From Nemertoderma westbladi (taxonomy: Eukaryota > Xenacoelomorpha > Nemertodermatida > Nemertodermatidae), in assembly GCA_032718475.1 (NCBI GenBank), contig JAUCBJ010001575.1:1-64000 (forward strand): 64,000 bases of DNA, written 5' to 3'. Below the pieces are notes generated by a model. It made no database searches. It was not told the DNA's origin and saw only the letters and a list, made by a program, of their open reading frames with translations. The stretch's first letter is position 1, and each line of letters begins with the position of its first letter. Below are positions 46,378-56,001 of the stretch, in pieces. The position numbers were made by a program, and so were the translations under genes.

Positions 46378-47690
46378 TCCCCCCCCCCCCCCCCCCCGCC
46401 CGTACGGTCACACCAGTTTTGGGTCTGTCGTGCGGTCCCTGTAAGTGGGGTATTAATAAATGTATCCACGGCCCCTTGCTCCCCGAAAACACTCGAGCCA
46501 GTCCCTCTCTCAGACACCCCTATCCGCGCCAGTTCCAGTTCGCGCGTGTGTCTAGCTTTGTACTCTATAAGCTCACTTTGGCGTCTCTCTAGTTCTTTTC
46601 GCTCACGCTCCTCTCTTGCTATTCTCTCCCGACACTCCCGTGCGTTCTGCTCGGCCAATTCCACCTCTCTCCTAGCTCCCTCCCTTCACCTCGCCTCACG
46701 TTCCTTACGTTCCACCTCACGCTCTTCTTGTTCCTTCCTCCTTATTTCCTCACACTCCCTAAGGTTTCTCGCGGCCCTTTCGGCCCTCTCTCCGGTTTCT
46801 CTAATCAGTACCATTTCCCTCTCTAGCAACATTCTCCCCTCCTCTAACCGTCTATCTACTTCTCTCTGACCTTGCGCTATCAGGTCGAGATGGTACGTGG
46901 CATTTATCTCTCTCACCCGTCTTTCTTTTACGGAGGATGTAGCAGACTTATCGGTTGTGACGGATTCCCTCCGCCTTCCTGTCCTACTAACTTTCCCCCG
47001 CCTCCCGGAACTTCCTCCGACCGATGAGGCCGAATCCTCGGGGTTAACCTCGGATTCGCCCTCCTCAGGTCTCCTCCAACCCACTAATTTTATACCCTGG
47101 GCATCGACTAAGTATGGCCCTATGTACACTACACTAGGTTGCATACCCCTACACCGCCATAAGTCACACAGTTCCTCGGCAACCCCTCTCGCTCTCTCCT
47201 TGGCCAGTTCTCTCTGCCCGAAGCGCATTAGATAACTAAAATGTCTATCCGACTCACCTAGTCCAGTTGTTAGCTTTACCTCATCTATCTTCACCCCCTC
47301 CTTGGCCTCCTTAAGTAGCTTCCGGGTCGCGTTGTAGGCCCGTCAAAGTCGATCAGAAACCCCGACGTCCTCGTCGCCGACCTCTCCCCCCTCTCTCCGG
47401 GTCCGATGTCGTACCGGCGGCCCCACCGTCGCCGCTCCGGTGGGCCGTCCGTCGCCCTCGGTCTGTGGCTGACCGGCGACATCGGTATGTCGACCGACGT
47501 GTGTCGACTCGTCTCTTTCTCCCTCCATATCAGCTTCCGATTCCAGACGCCCCCCCTCATCCTGAACTGCCGGATGACCCGTTACCGATAGGTCCGGCGT
47601 CATGGGCCTATACCGTCTGGTCGCGGCCTCGCGGATCGTTAGTTCTTCGTCCGGGGTCCGCGTCGGTGTCGTCTCTCCTGACTGACTCAT
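46341..47690 (-). pseudogene. BEL-1 5' ORF with coiled coil, two in-frame TGA stops
   Basis: Reading from ATG at 47690, one frame stays coding-like for about 450 codons apart from TGA at 47341-47343 and TGA at 46683-46685. The N-terminus is Thr/Pro/Gly-rich. The middle has GLGESDRHFSYLMRFGQREL and LCDLWRCRGMQPSVVYIGPY. The C-terminal half is a long Glu/Arg coiled coil (ERAARNLRECEEIRRKE and similar). It runs into a G-run and stops at 46338-46340. The position directly after the 5' LTR suggests the start of gag. No named family recognised. Confidence 0.6.
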
Positions 47691-47760
47691 CTCGTACTTT
47701 AGATTGGTGGCTGGTAGTCACTGTTTAGCTAACTAGGGGCGGCAGCTTGGTTTCAATCAC

Positions 47761-48309
47761 TGCGACGGGATCCACGAAAGATCCCGGTTTATCCGGTTTG
47801 TCGATCTACGCGTCCCCTCCGTGTGTGAAGGTAAAAAGAGAGTTTGCGTTGTTCGTCGTATATAATGTTCGAGTATATAGATAGATATAGATAGACTGAT
47901 CGTATAATGAATGACTGATTGATAATGGTATATGGAAGGCGGGATACGGTGATTGAAGTCCCGGTACTTCCCTAGCTAAACTAACCTAACTAACACCAAA
48001 TAACACTGAGATAACTGAATCACTGATTGCTGGTACCTAATAATATATTGCACGGTTTGGCCTTGCTACAGTACCTAGCCGATGCTTCCCCCCCTGATTG
48101 GCTAATATCCCTGTTGGCGCCCTTTGGAGTGTTCCCATTCACTCCAGCTATTCTCTCTCTGTTAGGGGTTTGGCCCCTGACCCTTATTGCGCGTTTCTCC
48201 TTCCCACTTTGTTGGGGTGACACGAGTTATTGGTTACCCAATCTCGTTGCCCCCAATATTGCTTAACGGTTGACTTTGTGGGGTGTTAGCGGAATTGAAT
48301 AAGTTAACA
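47761..48309 (-). repeat. BEL-1 5' LTR
   Basis: 549 bp, TG...CA ends, collinear with 35797-36345 without indels. As the upstream LTR it would hold promoter and polyadenylation signals; I cannot place a TATA box confidently. The sequence directly downstream (47700-47760 on the minus strand) shows no obvious tRNA primer site. Confidence 0.95.
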
Positions 48310-48435
48310 ATTGGGTTGTCAATGGACATATATTTTATCTATGACTATGGAGTAATAATTTTCATTTTATGTTTAGTATAATTATCTAATAAATATTTTT
48401 GTGTAATATTTTTATAAAATATATATACATACATA
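48310..48435 (-). mobile_element. piggyBac fragment between BEL-1 and PLE
   Basis: About 120 bp of AT-rich DNA belonging to the piggyBac element: it starts with the BEL-1 target duplication ATTGG and ends with the PLE target duplication TATACATACATA (48424-48435). No coding content. Confidence 0.7.
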
Positions 48436-48442
48436 TATATAG

Positions 48443-49164
48443 ATTATAAATTTAGCAAGTCAAAGCCGTTGGGGTGTGGGATCCGATTACAAAAATTAAA
48501 TATATAAATATAATTGTAAGGAAACCAAGATCAACCACGTTAAATAAAAATTATAAGAAATTACACAAGCTTTCGAAATAATATAATATTTCTTTTTCAA
48601 GTGATTTAAATAATTAAATAAATAAATAGCTAATTCATTACAGTTTCCATGAAATTAAGCTTCTACAGTACATTAGTCTACATAATGAGTTTTCTAATCT
48701 GGATTAAATACGTCTAAGCCGAAATTATTGCAAACCGCTTCATTTATAGTGTTGAGACCAAATGGCTTGATTGTTCTTAAGGTGCACTGCCAGTATCCTT
48801 CCCTTGTACGGATCTCCCGTCGCTGATCTTTCTTTCCCCTGCCTTTGTAATGAACCTTTTCAATGGGTGTTATTTCGAAATGCGAAAAATCATGGTTTTC
48901 ATTTTTACAAAAATGTTTCTCTATAGTCGTTTGTGGCTTATGATTCTTTATATTACACTTATATTGTATATTACACTTATATATAGCCTTGGTTTAAATG
49001 TTTCTGTTGATCCGATTCCTTGTAAGTTACATATTTTACATTTTGCTAAATATATTATATCTTTGTCATCACAGGTAAGGCGCTGTTTAATTTCATATTT
49101 AGTTTTCAAACGGGTCGAGGTTAATCCGAATTGTTTTGTTGGTTTTATCGCTTCACATGGAAAC
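48443..49164 (-). pseudogene. Inverted 3' end of PLE (partial GIY-YIG plus 3' UTR)
   Basis: The minus strand encodes PCEAIKPTKQFGLTSTR, YLAKCKICNLQGIGSTETF and, after a frame break, the REGYWQCTLRTIKPFGLN region and the stop, followed by the same 3' UTR as at 55795-55989. Penelope elements are known to carry such inverted or direct partial copies at their left end. Confidence 0.85.
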
Positions 49165-49385
49165 TTCATGGAAACTGTAATGAATTAGCTATTTATTTAT
49201 TTAATTATTTAAATCACTTGAAAAAGAAATATTATATTATTTCGAAAGCTTGTGTAATTTCTTATAATTTTTATTTAACGTGGTTGATCTTGGTTTCCGT
49301 ACAATTATATTTATATATTTAATTTTTGTAACCGATCCCACACCCCAACGGCTTTGACTTTCTAAATTTATAATCTATATTATCT
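49165..49385 (+). repeat. PLE terminal repeat (3' UTR copy at 5' side)
   Basis: Matches 55836-55989 in direct orientation and 48443-48650 in inverted orientation. With 48443-48650 it makes a fold-back of roughly 215-bp arms around a spacer of about 510 bp. Confidence 0.85.
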
Positions 49386-49403
49386 AAGCCGTGGAAGAAT
49401 ATA

Positions 49404-49619
49404 ATGTCTAGCTATAATAATACAGATTCCGGAAAACGATCCCTCTACTTTCAACTTTCTAATATAGGAGTGAGTTTAAAGTCATGTGAATACCAATTAC
49501 ATTTTCTTAAGGATTGTGAAATTAATGGAGTCATTCCTCGAGGTATTAGATTTAAGTATAATATTAATTTACCAGGAATTTTACCTGAAATTAAGGATTT
49601 ACAAACATCTCTTAAGAAT
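49404..49619 (+). pseudogene. PLE ORF, N-terminal fragment
   Basis: Starts MSSYNNTDSGKRSLYF and includes CEYQLHFLKDCEINGVIPRG, the N-terminal motif common in PLE proteins (Y..FL..C.....PRG). It is cut at 49619 by the BEL-2 derivative; residues read beyond that point belong to the inserted LTR end. The same frame resumes after 52965. Confidence 0.75.
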
Positions 49620-49773
49620 TGTCATGTAATTCGTACTAATTTACAGTTGCCTTATTCAATAAGTATTTTAATTGGCAGTAATATTGAGCAATTTGTTATA
49701 GTATACATGCAATTTGGTGAAGGGCGTTTCTTGGCTCTTACTCAGTGCAGTACCAGCTGTTCAGCTTAACAAA
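49620..49773 (+). repeat. BEL-2 left inverted arm (LTR 5' end)
   Basis: 154 bp identical to the reverse complement of 52812-52965. In a normal element the left LTR would have the same orientation as the right one; here it is flipped and cut short. The sequence beyond 49773 is not LTR. Confidence 0.9.
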
Positions 49774-50005
49774 TAATAATATTGTATTGATAAATTGAAT
49801 AAATCTTCAACTAAATTAGTAATTACAACAATAATTATGTTTAGTGCATGTGTAAAAAATTTAGCAATTGATGTTTCCTAAGTACAGATTTAACATAATA
49901 ACACACCAAAGTCACAATCGTACTAAATATACTGTACATATCATGCACCGATTCCTACGAATGTAATTAGTTAATTTTCTTACAAATTTTGCATTTTTAA
50001 ACCTT
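49774..50005. other. BEL-2 non-coding segment
   Basis: AT-rich DNA between the inverted LTR end and the integrase stop codon. It presumably belongs to the BEL-2 3' untranslated region. No features seen. Confidence 0.4.
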
Positions 50006-50659
50006 TTACTTATTTATTTGAGTAACCTTTGCTGCTCGAGTTAGATATAGACGTGTACGGTTTGGATGAACGATGTTATGTTTATCTGATTGATTTGTCT
50101 TTATAACATTTTTATCATGTGGTTGTATGATGTCCTTGGTTGATTTGACATCTTCACCGGCGTCTTTGTGTTCTAGGTTTATATTTTTTAATTCATCATC
50201 GTCTGTTATTTCCAATGGAATGATCTGTTTCACAGACCTTGTTAAGGACCTAGATTCTTTCTTTCTCTCGCATACTGTAATTTTCACTGCTCTGCATTTA
50301 CCATCTCTACTAATTATCATCTCCTCCACCCGACATAATTTCCACATGCATCGTGGAAGCTGTCTGTCCACCAATAGACATATGTCCCCCTTTTTCAGAA
50401 TCCTTGGGGATTTGGGATCTAAATTTCCTTTTCTGTGTTGCTCTCTTAACTCCATTATGTAATCTTCATTGAAACTACGCCAAAAAACATTAGCAGCTTC
50501 TTCTTGGCGCGTCAATCTTGTGGTTAGGCTATTAGTTTGTTTTCTTTTGTTTAACCCTTTTGTTGTGTAAGGGGCAGCACACAACCTGTGACCTACTAAG
50601 AAATGTGCTGGAGTTAAGCACTGATAGTTGTCACTGTTATCATCTGATACAAAGGTTAA
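50006..50659 (-). pseudogene. BEL-2 integrase C-terminal domain
   Basis: It carries the QCLTPAHFLVG motif, EEAANVFWRSFNEDYIMEL, KKGDICLLVD and LPRCMWKLCRVEEMI, the Pao-type C-terminal integrase domain, followed by an acidic, then basic tail. It is out of frame with the core domain; the shift is at about 50660, at the NSR(P) motif. Confidence 0.8.
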
Positions 50660-51528
50660 CGGCGACTATTCACTGAGGCTTCTACGGACACCATGAAGGT
50701 TTGCAATTCTTCATACGTCAAGATGTTTCGTCCGATAACTTTCTTCAAACACCCTTTTATGGTTCCTACTAAACGCTCGATGAAACCATAAGCTGCAGGA
50801 TTTAAAGGAACATTGAACTCCCAATCAATGCCTAATTTGCCAAACTCATCAATAACCGTTTTGTATTTTTGGACCTTTTGTATTGCTTCGATTTCTTTCC
50901 ATGACCTTTTAAATGTCTTAGCATTATCCGACAAGATTAGAGATGGTGTCCCTCTTCTACCTATAAATCTGTGGAATGCGGCTATGAATGATTGATGACT
51001 TAAATCATACACTAACTCTAAATGGATGGCGCGAACTATTGCGCAAACAAATAAACATAAATATACCTTTGTAGTTATAGTGTCAGTAATTGAATGAGTT
51101 ACCGTTAAGGGACCACAAAAATCGATTCCAACATGTTCAAATACGCCAACTTCTTGCGTAATTCTTTCCAATGGCAAAGGGCTAATTGCAGGACAAGTAT
51201 ATGTCTTTCCTTGAACATGTTTGCATGGTATACAACCTTTGATTATTGTTTTGATTTTTTGACGACCTCGAGGGATCCAAAATTTATCCCTTACTTGAAC
51301 CAATGTTTCACGAACCCTAGAATGCATTACCATTTCGTGAGCCTCTTCAATGACTAGTTTTGTGAAGTCATGATTTGTCGGTAAAACAATAGGGTTATTT
51401 GTTTGCCATGACCCAAATGGACCTTGTATACGACCCTTCGACCGAATTATGTTGTCGTTATCCATGAAAAGATTCAGTTGTTGAACCAAATTTGGACATT
51501 TTGTTTTTGCTTTGCTCTTCAGAAATTT
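50656..51528 (-). pseudogene. BEL-2 integrase zinc and core domains
   Basis: It encodes the zinc-binding region (HEMVMHSRVRETLVQVRDKFW ... CIPC) and the core: HVGIDFCGP (first Asp), LSDNAKTF (second Asp), and NPAAYGFIERLVGTIK (Glu). The three acidic residues are present. A stop lies upstream at about 51529-51531 and the downstream frame is broken at 50660. Distinct from BEL-1 integrase. Confidence 0.88.
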
Positions 51529-51539
51529 AATTTACTGTG

Positions 51540-52079
51540 GAAAACATTCCTGTTGTACTAATTGGAGAATTGTTTTTTCGGCGTTTTTTAATTCTCTTGA
51601 AGTCAACATTGGGTTACTAATAAATTCGAATGACTTGTCCCTTTTAGATTTTATGTTGTTGACAAACCTTAACACCCAGGATAATTTTCGAATTAATCCT
51701 ATTTTGTGGCTTGAATCGTTACAACCTAAGAGGTTACTAATAAATTCGAATGACTTGTCCCTTTTAGATTTTATGTTGTTGACAAACCTTAACACCCAGG
51801 ATAATTTTCGAATTAATCCTATTTTGTGGCTTGAATCGTTACAACCTAAGATTGATGTAGCTGGGGGTGTGACGGAAACTTCTCTATCCAACAGTGTTGT
51901 AATACAATGTATTTCCACTAAACTTGATTTTGACACATCATCTCTCGATATTATTGGATTATTTGGCCAGGTTTCTATCGGCGTTTTAAGAAACCAAGGT
52001 CCATTGAACCATAATTTCGAATTGAGTAATGATTCTGCAGAAAAACTTCTTGTTGGAAGATCTGCAGGGTTAATTTGCT
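51540..52079 (-). pseudogene. BEL-2 post-RNase H fragment with internal duplication
   Basis: It reads NPADLPTRSFSAESLL and LWFNGPWFL, the region that follows RNase H in Pao pol. It joins directly to RT at about 52075, so the RT YVDD box and all of RNase H are deleted. A 120-bp segment is exactly duplicated (51612-51731 and 51732-51851). Confidence 0.8.
51612..51851. repeat. Exact 120-bp tandem duplication in BEL-2
   Basis: Two adjacent copies beginning GTTACTAATAAATTCGAATG at 51613 and 51733 are identical over the unit. 120 is a multiple of 3, so the frame is kept. Confidence 0.9.
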
Positions 52080-52681
52080 TCTAATTCTATGTCTAAATGG
52101 TGTTGTATTATTTCTGACAAAATGTTCGAAGAGCATGTCAATCCAAATGCTGCACGTGTGTAACGATATGCTTGAACTTTCAAGGGTTTACTATCATTGA
52201 TGTTGCTGACCCAAAGGAAACGGAGACAATCTCTATCTGTTTCATTAATTTTGCATTGCATGAAGGCTTGTTCCACGTCTGCGGTTAATCCAATGCGATT
52301 TAGACGAAAACGATAAAGGTTTCCAACCAAATTTGGAAGGCGATTTGGACCGCGAATGAGACAATCATTTAATGACAAATCAGTGGGGTTGACTCGCGCT
52401 GAGGCATTATAAACTACTCTTAGTTTTGTTGACTCCTTTTCTTCTCTTAAGACCCCGTGGTGTGGAATGTAATGAACTCCTGAACTATTGTGTTCTACTT
52501 CCCCAACATTCACCTTTTCTATGTACCCTTTTGCATAATGTTCTTTAATTACCTTGTCATAGCGATCCAAAAGCCCTAATTTCTGTAGCCGTTTAACTAA
52601 TGATAACAATTGCTTGAAACACATATTGTAATGATCATGTAATTGCTCGGGATTATCGGGATTACCCTTATCGGGCGCCAA
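52070..52681 (-). pseudogene. BEL-2 reverse transcriptase, N-terminal part
   Basis: It shows YIPHHGVLREEKESTKLRVV, NDCLIRGPNRLPNL, and GLTADVEQAFMQCKI (motif A Asp), then RFLWV and AFGLTCSSNILSEII. It ends before the catalytic YVDD. The first codons overlap the primer-binding site, meaning gag and protease were deleted between primer site and RT. Confidence 0.85.
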
Positions 52682-52682
52682 A
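52664..52682 (-). promoter_or_regulatory. BEL-2 tRNA primer-binding site
   Basis: The minus strand reads TTTGGCGCCCGATAAGGGT directly after the LTR end (TTACA), a typical TGGCGCCCG-type primer site complementary to a tRNA 3' end. Confidence 0.7.
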
Positions 52683-52965
52683 TGTAATGGATTTCTTGTT
52701 TGAACCCAAAATTGTATTGGAAAAATAAATTGTTTTAGTCTAATTCACTCTAATTCTCGATTCATTGTAATATAATTTATAATGTTGAATATAACTTTAA
52801 ACACAACCCAGTTTGTTAAGCTGAACAGCTGGTACTGCACTGAGTAAGAGCCAAGAAACGCCCTTCACCAAATTGCATGTATACTATAACAAATTGCTCA
52901 ATATTACTGCCAATTAAAATACTTATTGAATAAGGCAACTGTAAATTAGTACGAATTACATGACA
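52683..52965 (-). repeat. BEL-2 5' LTR
   Basis: 283 bp with TG...CA ends, from TGTCATG (outer) to TTACA next to the primer site. Its outer 154 bp recur inverted at 49620-49773. Confidence 0.8.
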
Positions 52966-53432
52966 GGAATACAATCGAGGTTGCTGAAAAGTCTGTTTTA
53001 ACAATTTTAATTAAACATGCAGAGTTACGCAAAAAAGAGTTATGTGCGAATTTTTTATCACTTAAAGCGAAAATAAGAAGGGTTACAGACACACATCAAT
53101 GCAAGGAATTAATAACTAAATGTCACAGGTATTTATTTCGAAAATCTCAAGAAATGTACAGTCGTATTTTGAAGAAAAAACAATCACTAATAAAGGAGAT
53201 TACAAACTACCAAGGGGAAGTAGGCCAATCAGAAATAAGCCCAACACAAACCCCCTTACAGAATATAAACCAGCATGAAACACACGCCCGGCATAGTTTT
53301 GGACACATGCACACTTTGCAACGTTCACGTAGTCGATTTAGAAATAGATAGAAGCTGGCCGAAAAAATAGAGGACGGTATAAGAAACAATATTTGTGACC
53401 CAAGAGTATTTGATCCGTTAGTAGCAGATGGC
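52966..53432 (+). pseudogene. PLE ORF, N-terminal part after the insertion
   Basis: It continues the PLE frame with TIEVAEKSVLTILIKHAELR and a Lys/Glu-rich coiled-coil-like stretch, with one in-frame TAG at 53349-53351. Beyond the TAG the same frame reaches the RT-containing ORF at 53433. The part before the split is at 49404-49619. Confidence 0.75.
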
Positions 53433-55073
53433 TTGTCCCTATCTGACAATCAAAAAACGCTACTTCGATTGGGACCTTCATTTTGCCCCACACCAATGAC
53501 TGTTGATTTGTATCAAGCGCATTTGGACTTCAATGACTTTGCAACTAGATTACGTGACAAATACAACCAGGTAATAAAAGGAGTCGTTGTAAATACTGAA
53601 AAAGAATCATTGAATACTACTCAGGATGATGACGATAACAACGAATCGAGATGCAAACCAAAACAGCCATGGGAGGTAAGTAAACATTTTACTAAACCAT
53701 CCGGAAATAGTACGCTGGAGCAATTTTTAACAAATATATATACTGAAACGTTTAGTGATGAGAACATGAAATACGTAGAAGACAATCTCTCTTCAGGAGA
53801 AAGGGAGGCTCTTAGGGAACTGAAGCGGGCAATAAAGGATGATGAACAAGGAACCATTCTTAGGATACAGGATAAGGGCTCAAAACGCTTTGTTCTAACC
53901 AGTAAGGATAATTACGTAAGTGCAGTTGAAGATTACCTAGGTGACACTAATATTTTCATTAAACATAGTAATGATCCTACAGGTAAATACAAGAATAAAA
54001 TAAAAGAATTTGTTAATAAATGGAAAGATACAGTACCAATAATTAAACGTTGTGAAAAATGGCTCACAAAGGATGACGTCAAACCTGGCACTGCTTTCGC
54101 GAATGTGAAGACACACAAACCAAACTGGCCATTAAGGAATATTTTATCGGCCTGTGGGACAGCCTCAGAGAATCTGGGCCGTTTTCTAGAACATTTTTTA
54201 AAAAATTTTGCCACTGCACATAAAGCATATCTCAAAGACACACGTCATCTAATAAAATGGATTCAACAACAGAATAAAAGATTTGCGCCCTTTCCCACTT
54301 CAGCAAAACTTATTTCAGTAGACATTACAAACTTCTTCCCTTCAGTGGATAACATAATGGGTATTGCAGCAGTTAGGAGAACAATTACTGAACACCCAGA
54401 TTTATTACTAGAAGACTCTCCCCCAGTAGAATGTTTGACTGAAGCTCTAGAATTATGTTTAAATTGTAATAATTGTAGTTTTAATGGAAAACATTACACA
54501 CAAGTGGATGGGTTGGCAATGGGCCCATCATACTCTTGCTCTTACACATACATTTTTGGTGCTGAATATATTGATACAGCAGTCCGAACTTCACCAAAGC
54601 CTCCAGAAGAATGGAAACGATTTAGAGATGATGGAATAGCTATTACACTTGAACAAGAAGATGAAGATATCGGTATTCTGATTGACCACCTCAACAATAC
54701 CGTTAAACCTGGGAAAATAAAGTTTAAATTAGAAGAATATGGAAGGAAAATTAAATACTTAGATTTAACTATATTTTTTGATGACAATGGAATACTTCAA
54801 ACAAAAATATACCACAAACCAACAGACGTCCATCAATATATATGTCCGCACTCAGCCCATCCGCACAGTCAACTTAAACACGTTCCATATGGGGTTGCCC
54901 TACGATTGAGGCGTAACAATTCACGAATGGAGGATTTAATGCAAGCACTTTATGAATATGGAGCAGCATTCATTGCTAGGGGTTGGAGAATGGCCGATGT
55001 TACTACACAATTTGCAGCGGCAGCTATTCAGACACAGTTAGAATCTCTACAAAATGATAAAAAAACGAAATAA
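53433..55073 (+). CDS. Penelope-like reverse transcriptase
   Basis: 546 codons of a PLE protein, open. Motifs: VDITNFFPSVDN (about 297, palm motif A), VDGLAMGPS (about 360), catalytic FRDD at 397-400 where many PLEs have (Y/R)xDD, then KYLDLTIFF, YHKPTDVHQYI and VPYGVALRLRR, a signature PLE block. PLE RTs are related to telomerase. The N-terminal extension lies upstream, interrupted by a stop and the BEL-2 insertion. The ORF start here is only the first start codon after the TAG. The frame ends at 55073, 20 bp into the next ORF. Confidence 0.92.
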   Translation: MSLSDNQKTLLRLGPSFCPTPMTVDLYQAHLDFNDFATRLRDKYNQVIKGVVVNTEKESLNTTQDDDDNNESRCKPKQPWEVSKHFTKPSGNSTLEQFLTNIYTETFSDENMKYVEDNLSSGEREALRELKRAIKDDEQGTILRIQDKGSKRFVLTSKDNYVSAVEDYLGDTNIFIKHSNDPTGKYKNKIKEFVNKWKDTVPIIKRCEKWLTKDDVKPGTAFANVKTHKPNWPLRNILSACGTASENLGRFLEHFLKNFATAHKAYLKDTRHLIKWIQQQNKRFAPFPTSAKLISVDITNFFPSVDNIMGIAAVRRTITEHPDLLLEDSPPVECLTEALELCLNCNNCSFNGKHYTQVDGLAMGPSYSCSYTYIFGAEYIDTAVRTSPKPPEEWKRFRDDGIAITLEQEDEDIGILIDHLNNTVKPGKIKFKLEEYGRKIKYLDLTIFFDDNGILQTKIYHKPTDVHQYICPHSAHPHSQLKHVPYGVALRLRRNNSRMEDLMQALYEYGAAFIARGWRMADVTTQFAAAAIQTQLESLQNDKKTK

Positions 55074-55794
55074 AAGTAAATATACCATATTTTATGTTAG
55101 TAACACTGAACCTATATTAGGATCAATACAAAAGATAGTAGACAAACATAAACCTATTCTAAGAACAGACATCAGGACCAAGCAACTCATAGCCCAAGCA
55201 ACTTATAAAATAGTAAATATTAACCGTAGGGCCCCTACGCTAAAGGGAATTTTAGCTCCATCCAGTTTAACATCAAAGCAGAAGAACCAGACAAATACAA
55301 CACATGCTGGATCTAAAAAATGCACAAGACAGAAATGTATACCATGTGAAGCGATAAAACCAACAAAACAATTCGGATTAACCTCGACCCGTTTGAAAAC
55401 TAAATATGAAATTAAACAGCGCCTTACCTGTGATGACAAAGATATAACATATTTAGCAAAATGTAAAATATGTAACTTACAAGGAATCGGATCAACAGAA
55501 ACATTTAAACCAAGGCTATCACAATATAAGTGTAATATAAAGAATCATAAGCCACAAACGACTATAGAGAAACATTTTTGTAAAAATGAAAACCATGATT
55601 TTTCGCATTTCGAAATAACACCCATTGAAAAGGTTCATTACAAAGGCAGGGGAAAGAAAGATCAGCGACGGGAGATCCGTACAAGGGAAGGATACTGGCA
55701 GTGCACCTTAAGAACAATCAAGCCATTTGGTCTCAACACTATAAATGAAGCGGTTTGCAATAATTTCGGCTTAGACGTATTTAATCCAGATTAG
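55054..55794 (+). CDS. PLE C-terminal GIY-YIG endonuclease
   Basis: 246 codons in the +1 frame relative to RT, overlapping it across AAAAAAA. In PLEs, RT and GIY-YIG are one protein, so this is probably a small indel in the A-run. It contains the Cys motif KKCTRQKCIPC, YLAKCKICNLQGIGSTETF with altered GIY and YIG positions, PRLSQYK, and RREIRTREGYWQCTL ending in PFGLN, the usual C-terminus. It nicks target DNA during insertion. Confidence 0.88.
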   Translation: MIKKRNKSKYTIFYVSNTEPILGSIQKIVDKHKPILRTDIRTKQLIAQATYKIVNINRRAPTLKGILAPSSLTSKQKNQTNTTHAGSKKCTRQKCIPCEAIKPTKQFGLTSTRLKTKYEIKQRLTCDDKDITYLAKCKICNLQGIGSTETFKPRLSQYKCNIKNHKPQTTIEKHFCKNENHDFSHFEITPIEKVHYKGRGKKDQRREIRTREGYWQCTLRTIKPFGLNTINEAVCNNFGLDVFNPD

Positions 55795-55989
55795 AAAACT
55801 CATTATGTAGACTAATGTACTGTAGAAGCTTAATTTCATGGAAACTGTAATGAATTAGCTATTTATTTATTTAATTATTTAAATCACTTGAAAAAGAAAT
55901 ATTATATTATTTCGAAAGCTTGTGTAATTTCTTATAATTTTTATTTAACGTGGTTGATCTTGGTTTCCTTACAATTATATTTATATATT
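55795..55989 (+). repeat. PLE 3' UTR
   Basis: Starts after the GIY-YIG stop and ends before the target duplication. Copies occur at 49165-49320 (direct) and 48480-48690 (inverted). Confidence 0.85.
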
Positions 55990-56001
55990 TATACATACAT
56001 A

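Larger units (their letters stand above)
35797..48309 (-). mobile_element. Complete BEL/Pao LTR retrotransposon (BEL-1)
   Basis: 12,513 bp with 549-bp LTRs at both ends and a 5-bp target duplication ATTGG at 35792-35796 and 48310-48314. Transcribed on the minus strand: gag-region ORFs (47690-43886), pol with protease, RT, RNase H and integrase (43802-39646), a repeat spacer, an accessory ORF (38476-37079), polypurine tract and 3' LTR. The order protease-RT-RNase H-integrase and the Pao-type domains identify the group. Confidence 0.95.
49620..52965 (-). mobile_element. BEL-2: deleted BEL/Pao derivative bounded by inverted LTR ends
   Basis: Ends are TGTCATG (49620) and CATGACA (52965). The first 154 bp (49620-49773) are an exact reverse complement of the last 154 bp (52812-52965). 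Flanks AGAAT (left) and GGAAT (right) could be a one-mismatch 5-bp duplication; CATG is an alternative. Inside, on the minus strand, are an LTR, primer site, RT fragment, post-RNase H fragment and integrase; gag-protease and the RT-RNase H junction are deleted. Confidence 0.8.
48436..55989 (+). mobile_element. Penelope-like element with inverted 3'-end copy at its 5' side
   Basis: Flanked by TATACATACATA at 48424-48435 and 55990-56001 (low-complexity, so moderate weight). From left: an inverted copy of its own 3' end (48443-49164, minus), a plus copy of the 3' UTR (49165-49385), then the ORF (49404-49619, continuing at 52966), RT and GIY-YIG, and the 3' UTR. The ORF is split by the BEL-2 derivative. 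Confidence 0.85.

Noticed and set aside
46683-47343. Selenocysteine or alternative genetic code at two in-frame TGAs
   Set aside because: TGA acts as a stop at the ends of other ORFs here and no selenocysteine signal is visible. Point mutation in a decaying element is simpler.
49623-52962. BEL-2 as a cut-and-paste transposon with 147-bp TIRs and a CATG duplication
   Set aside because: The inverted arms extend 7 bp further to TG...CA ends, the right arm is part of an LTR next to a primer site, and only retroelement genes are inside. Kept as an alternative for the target-site reading only.
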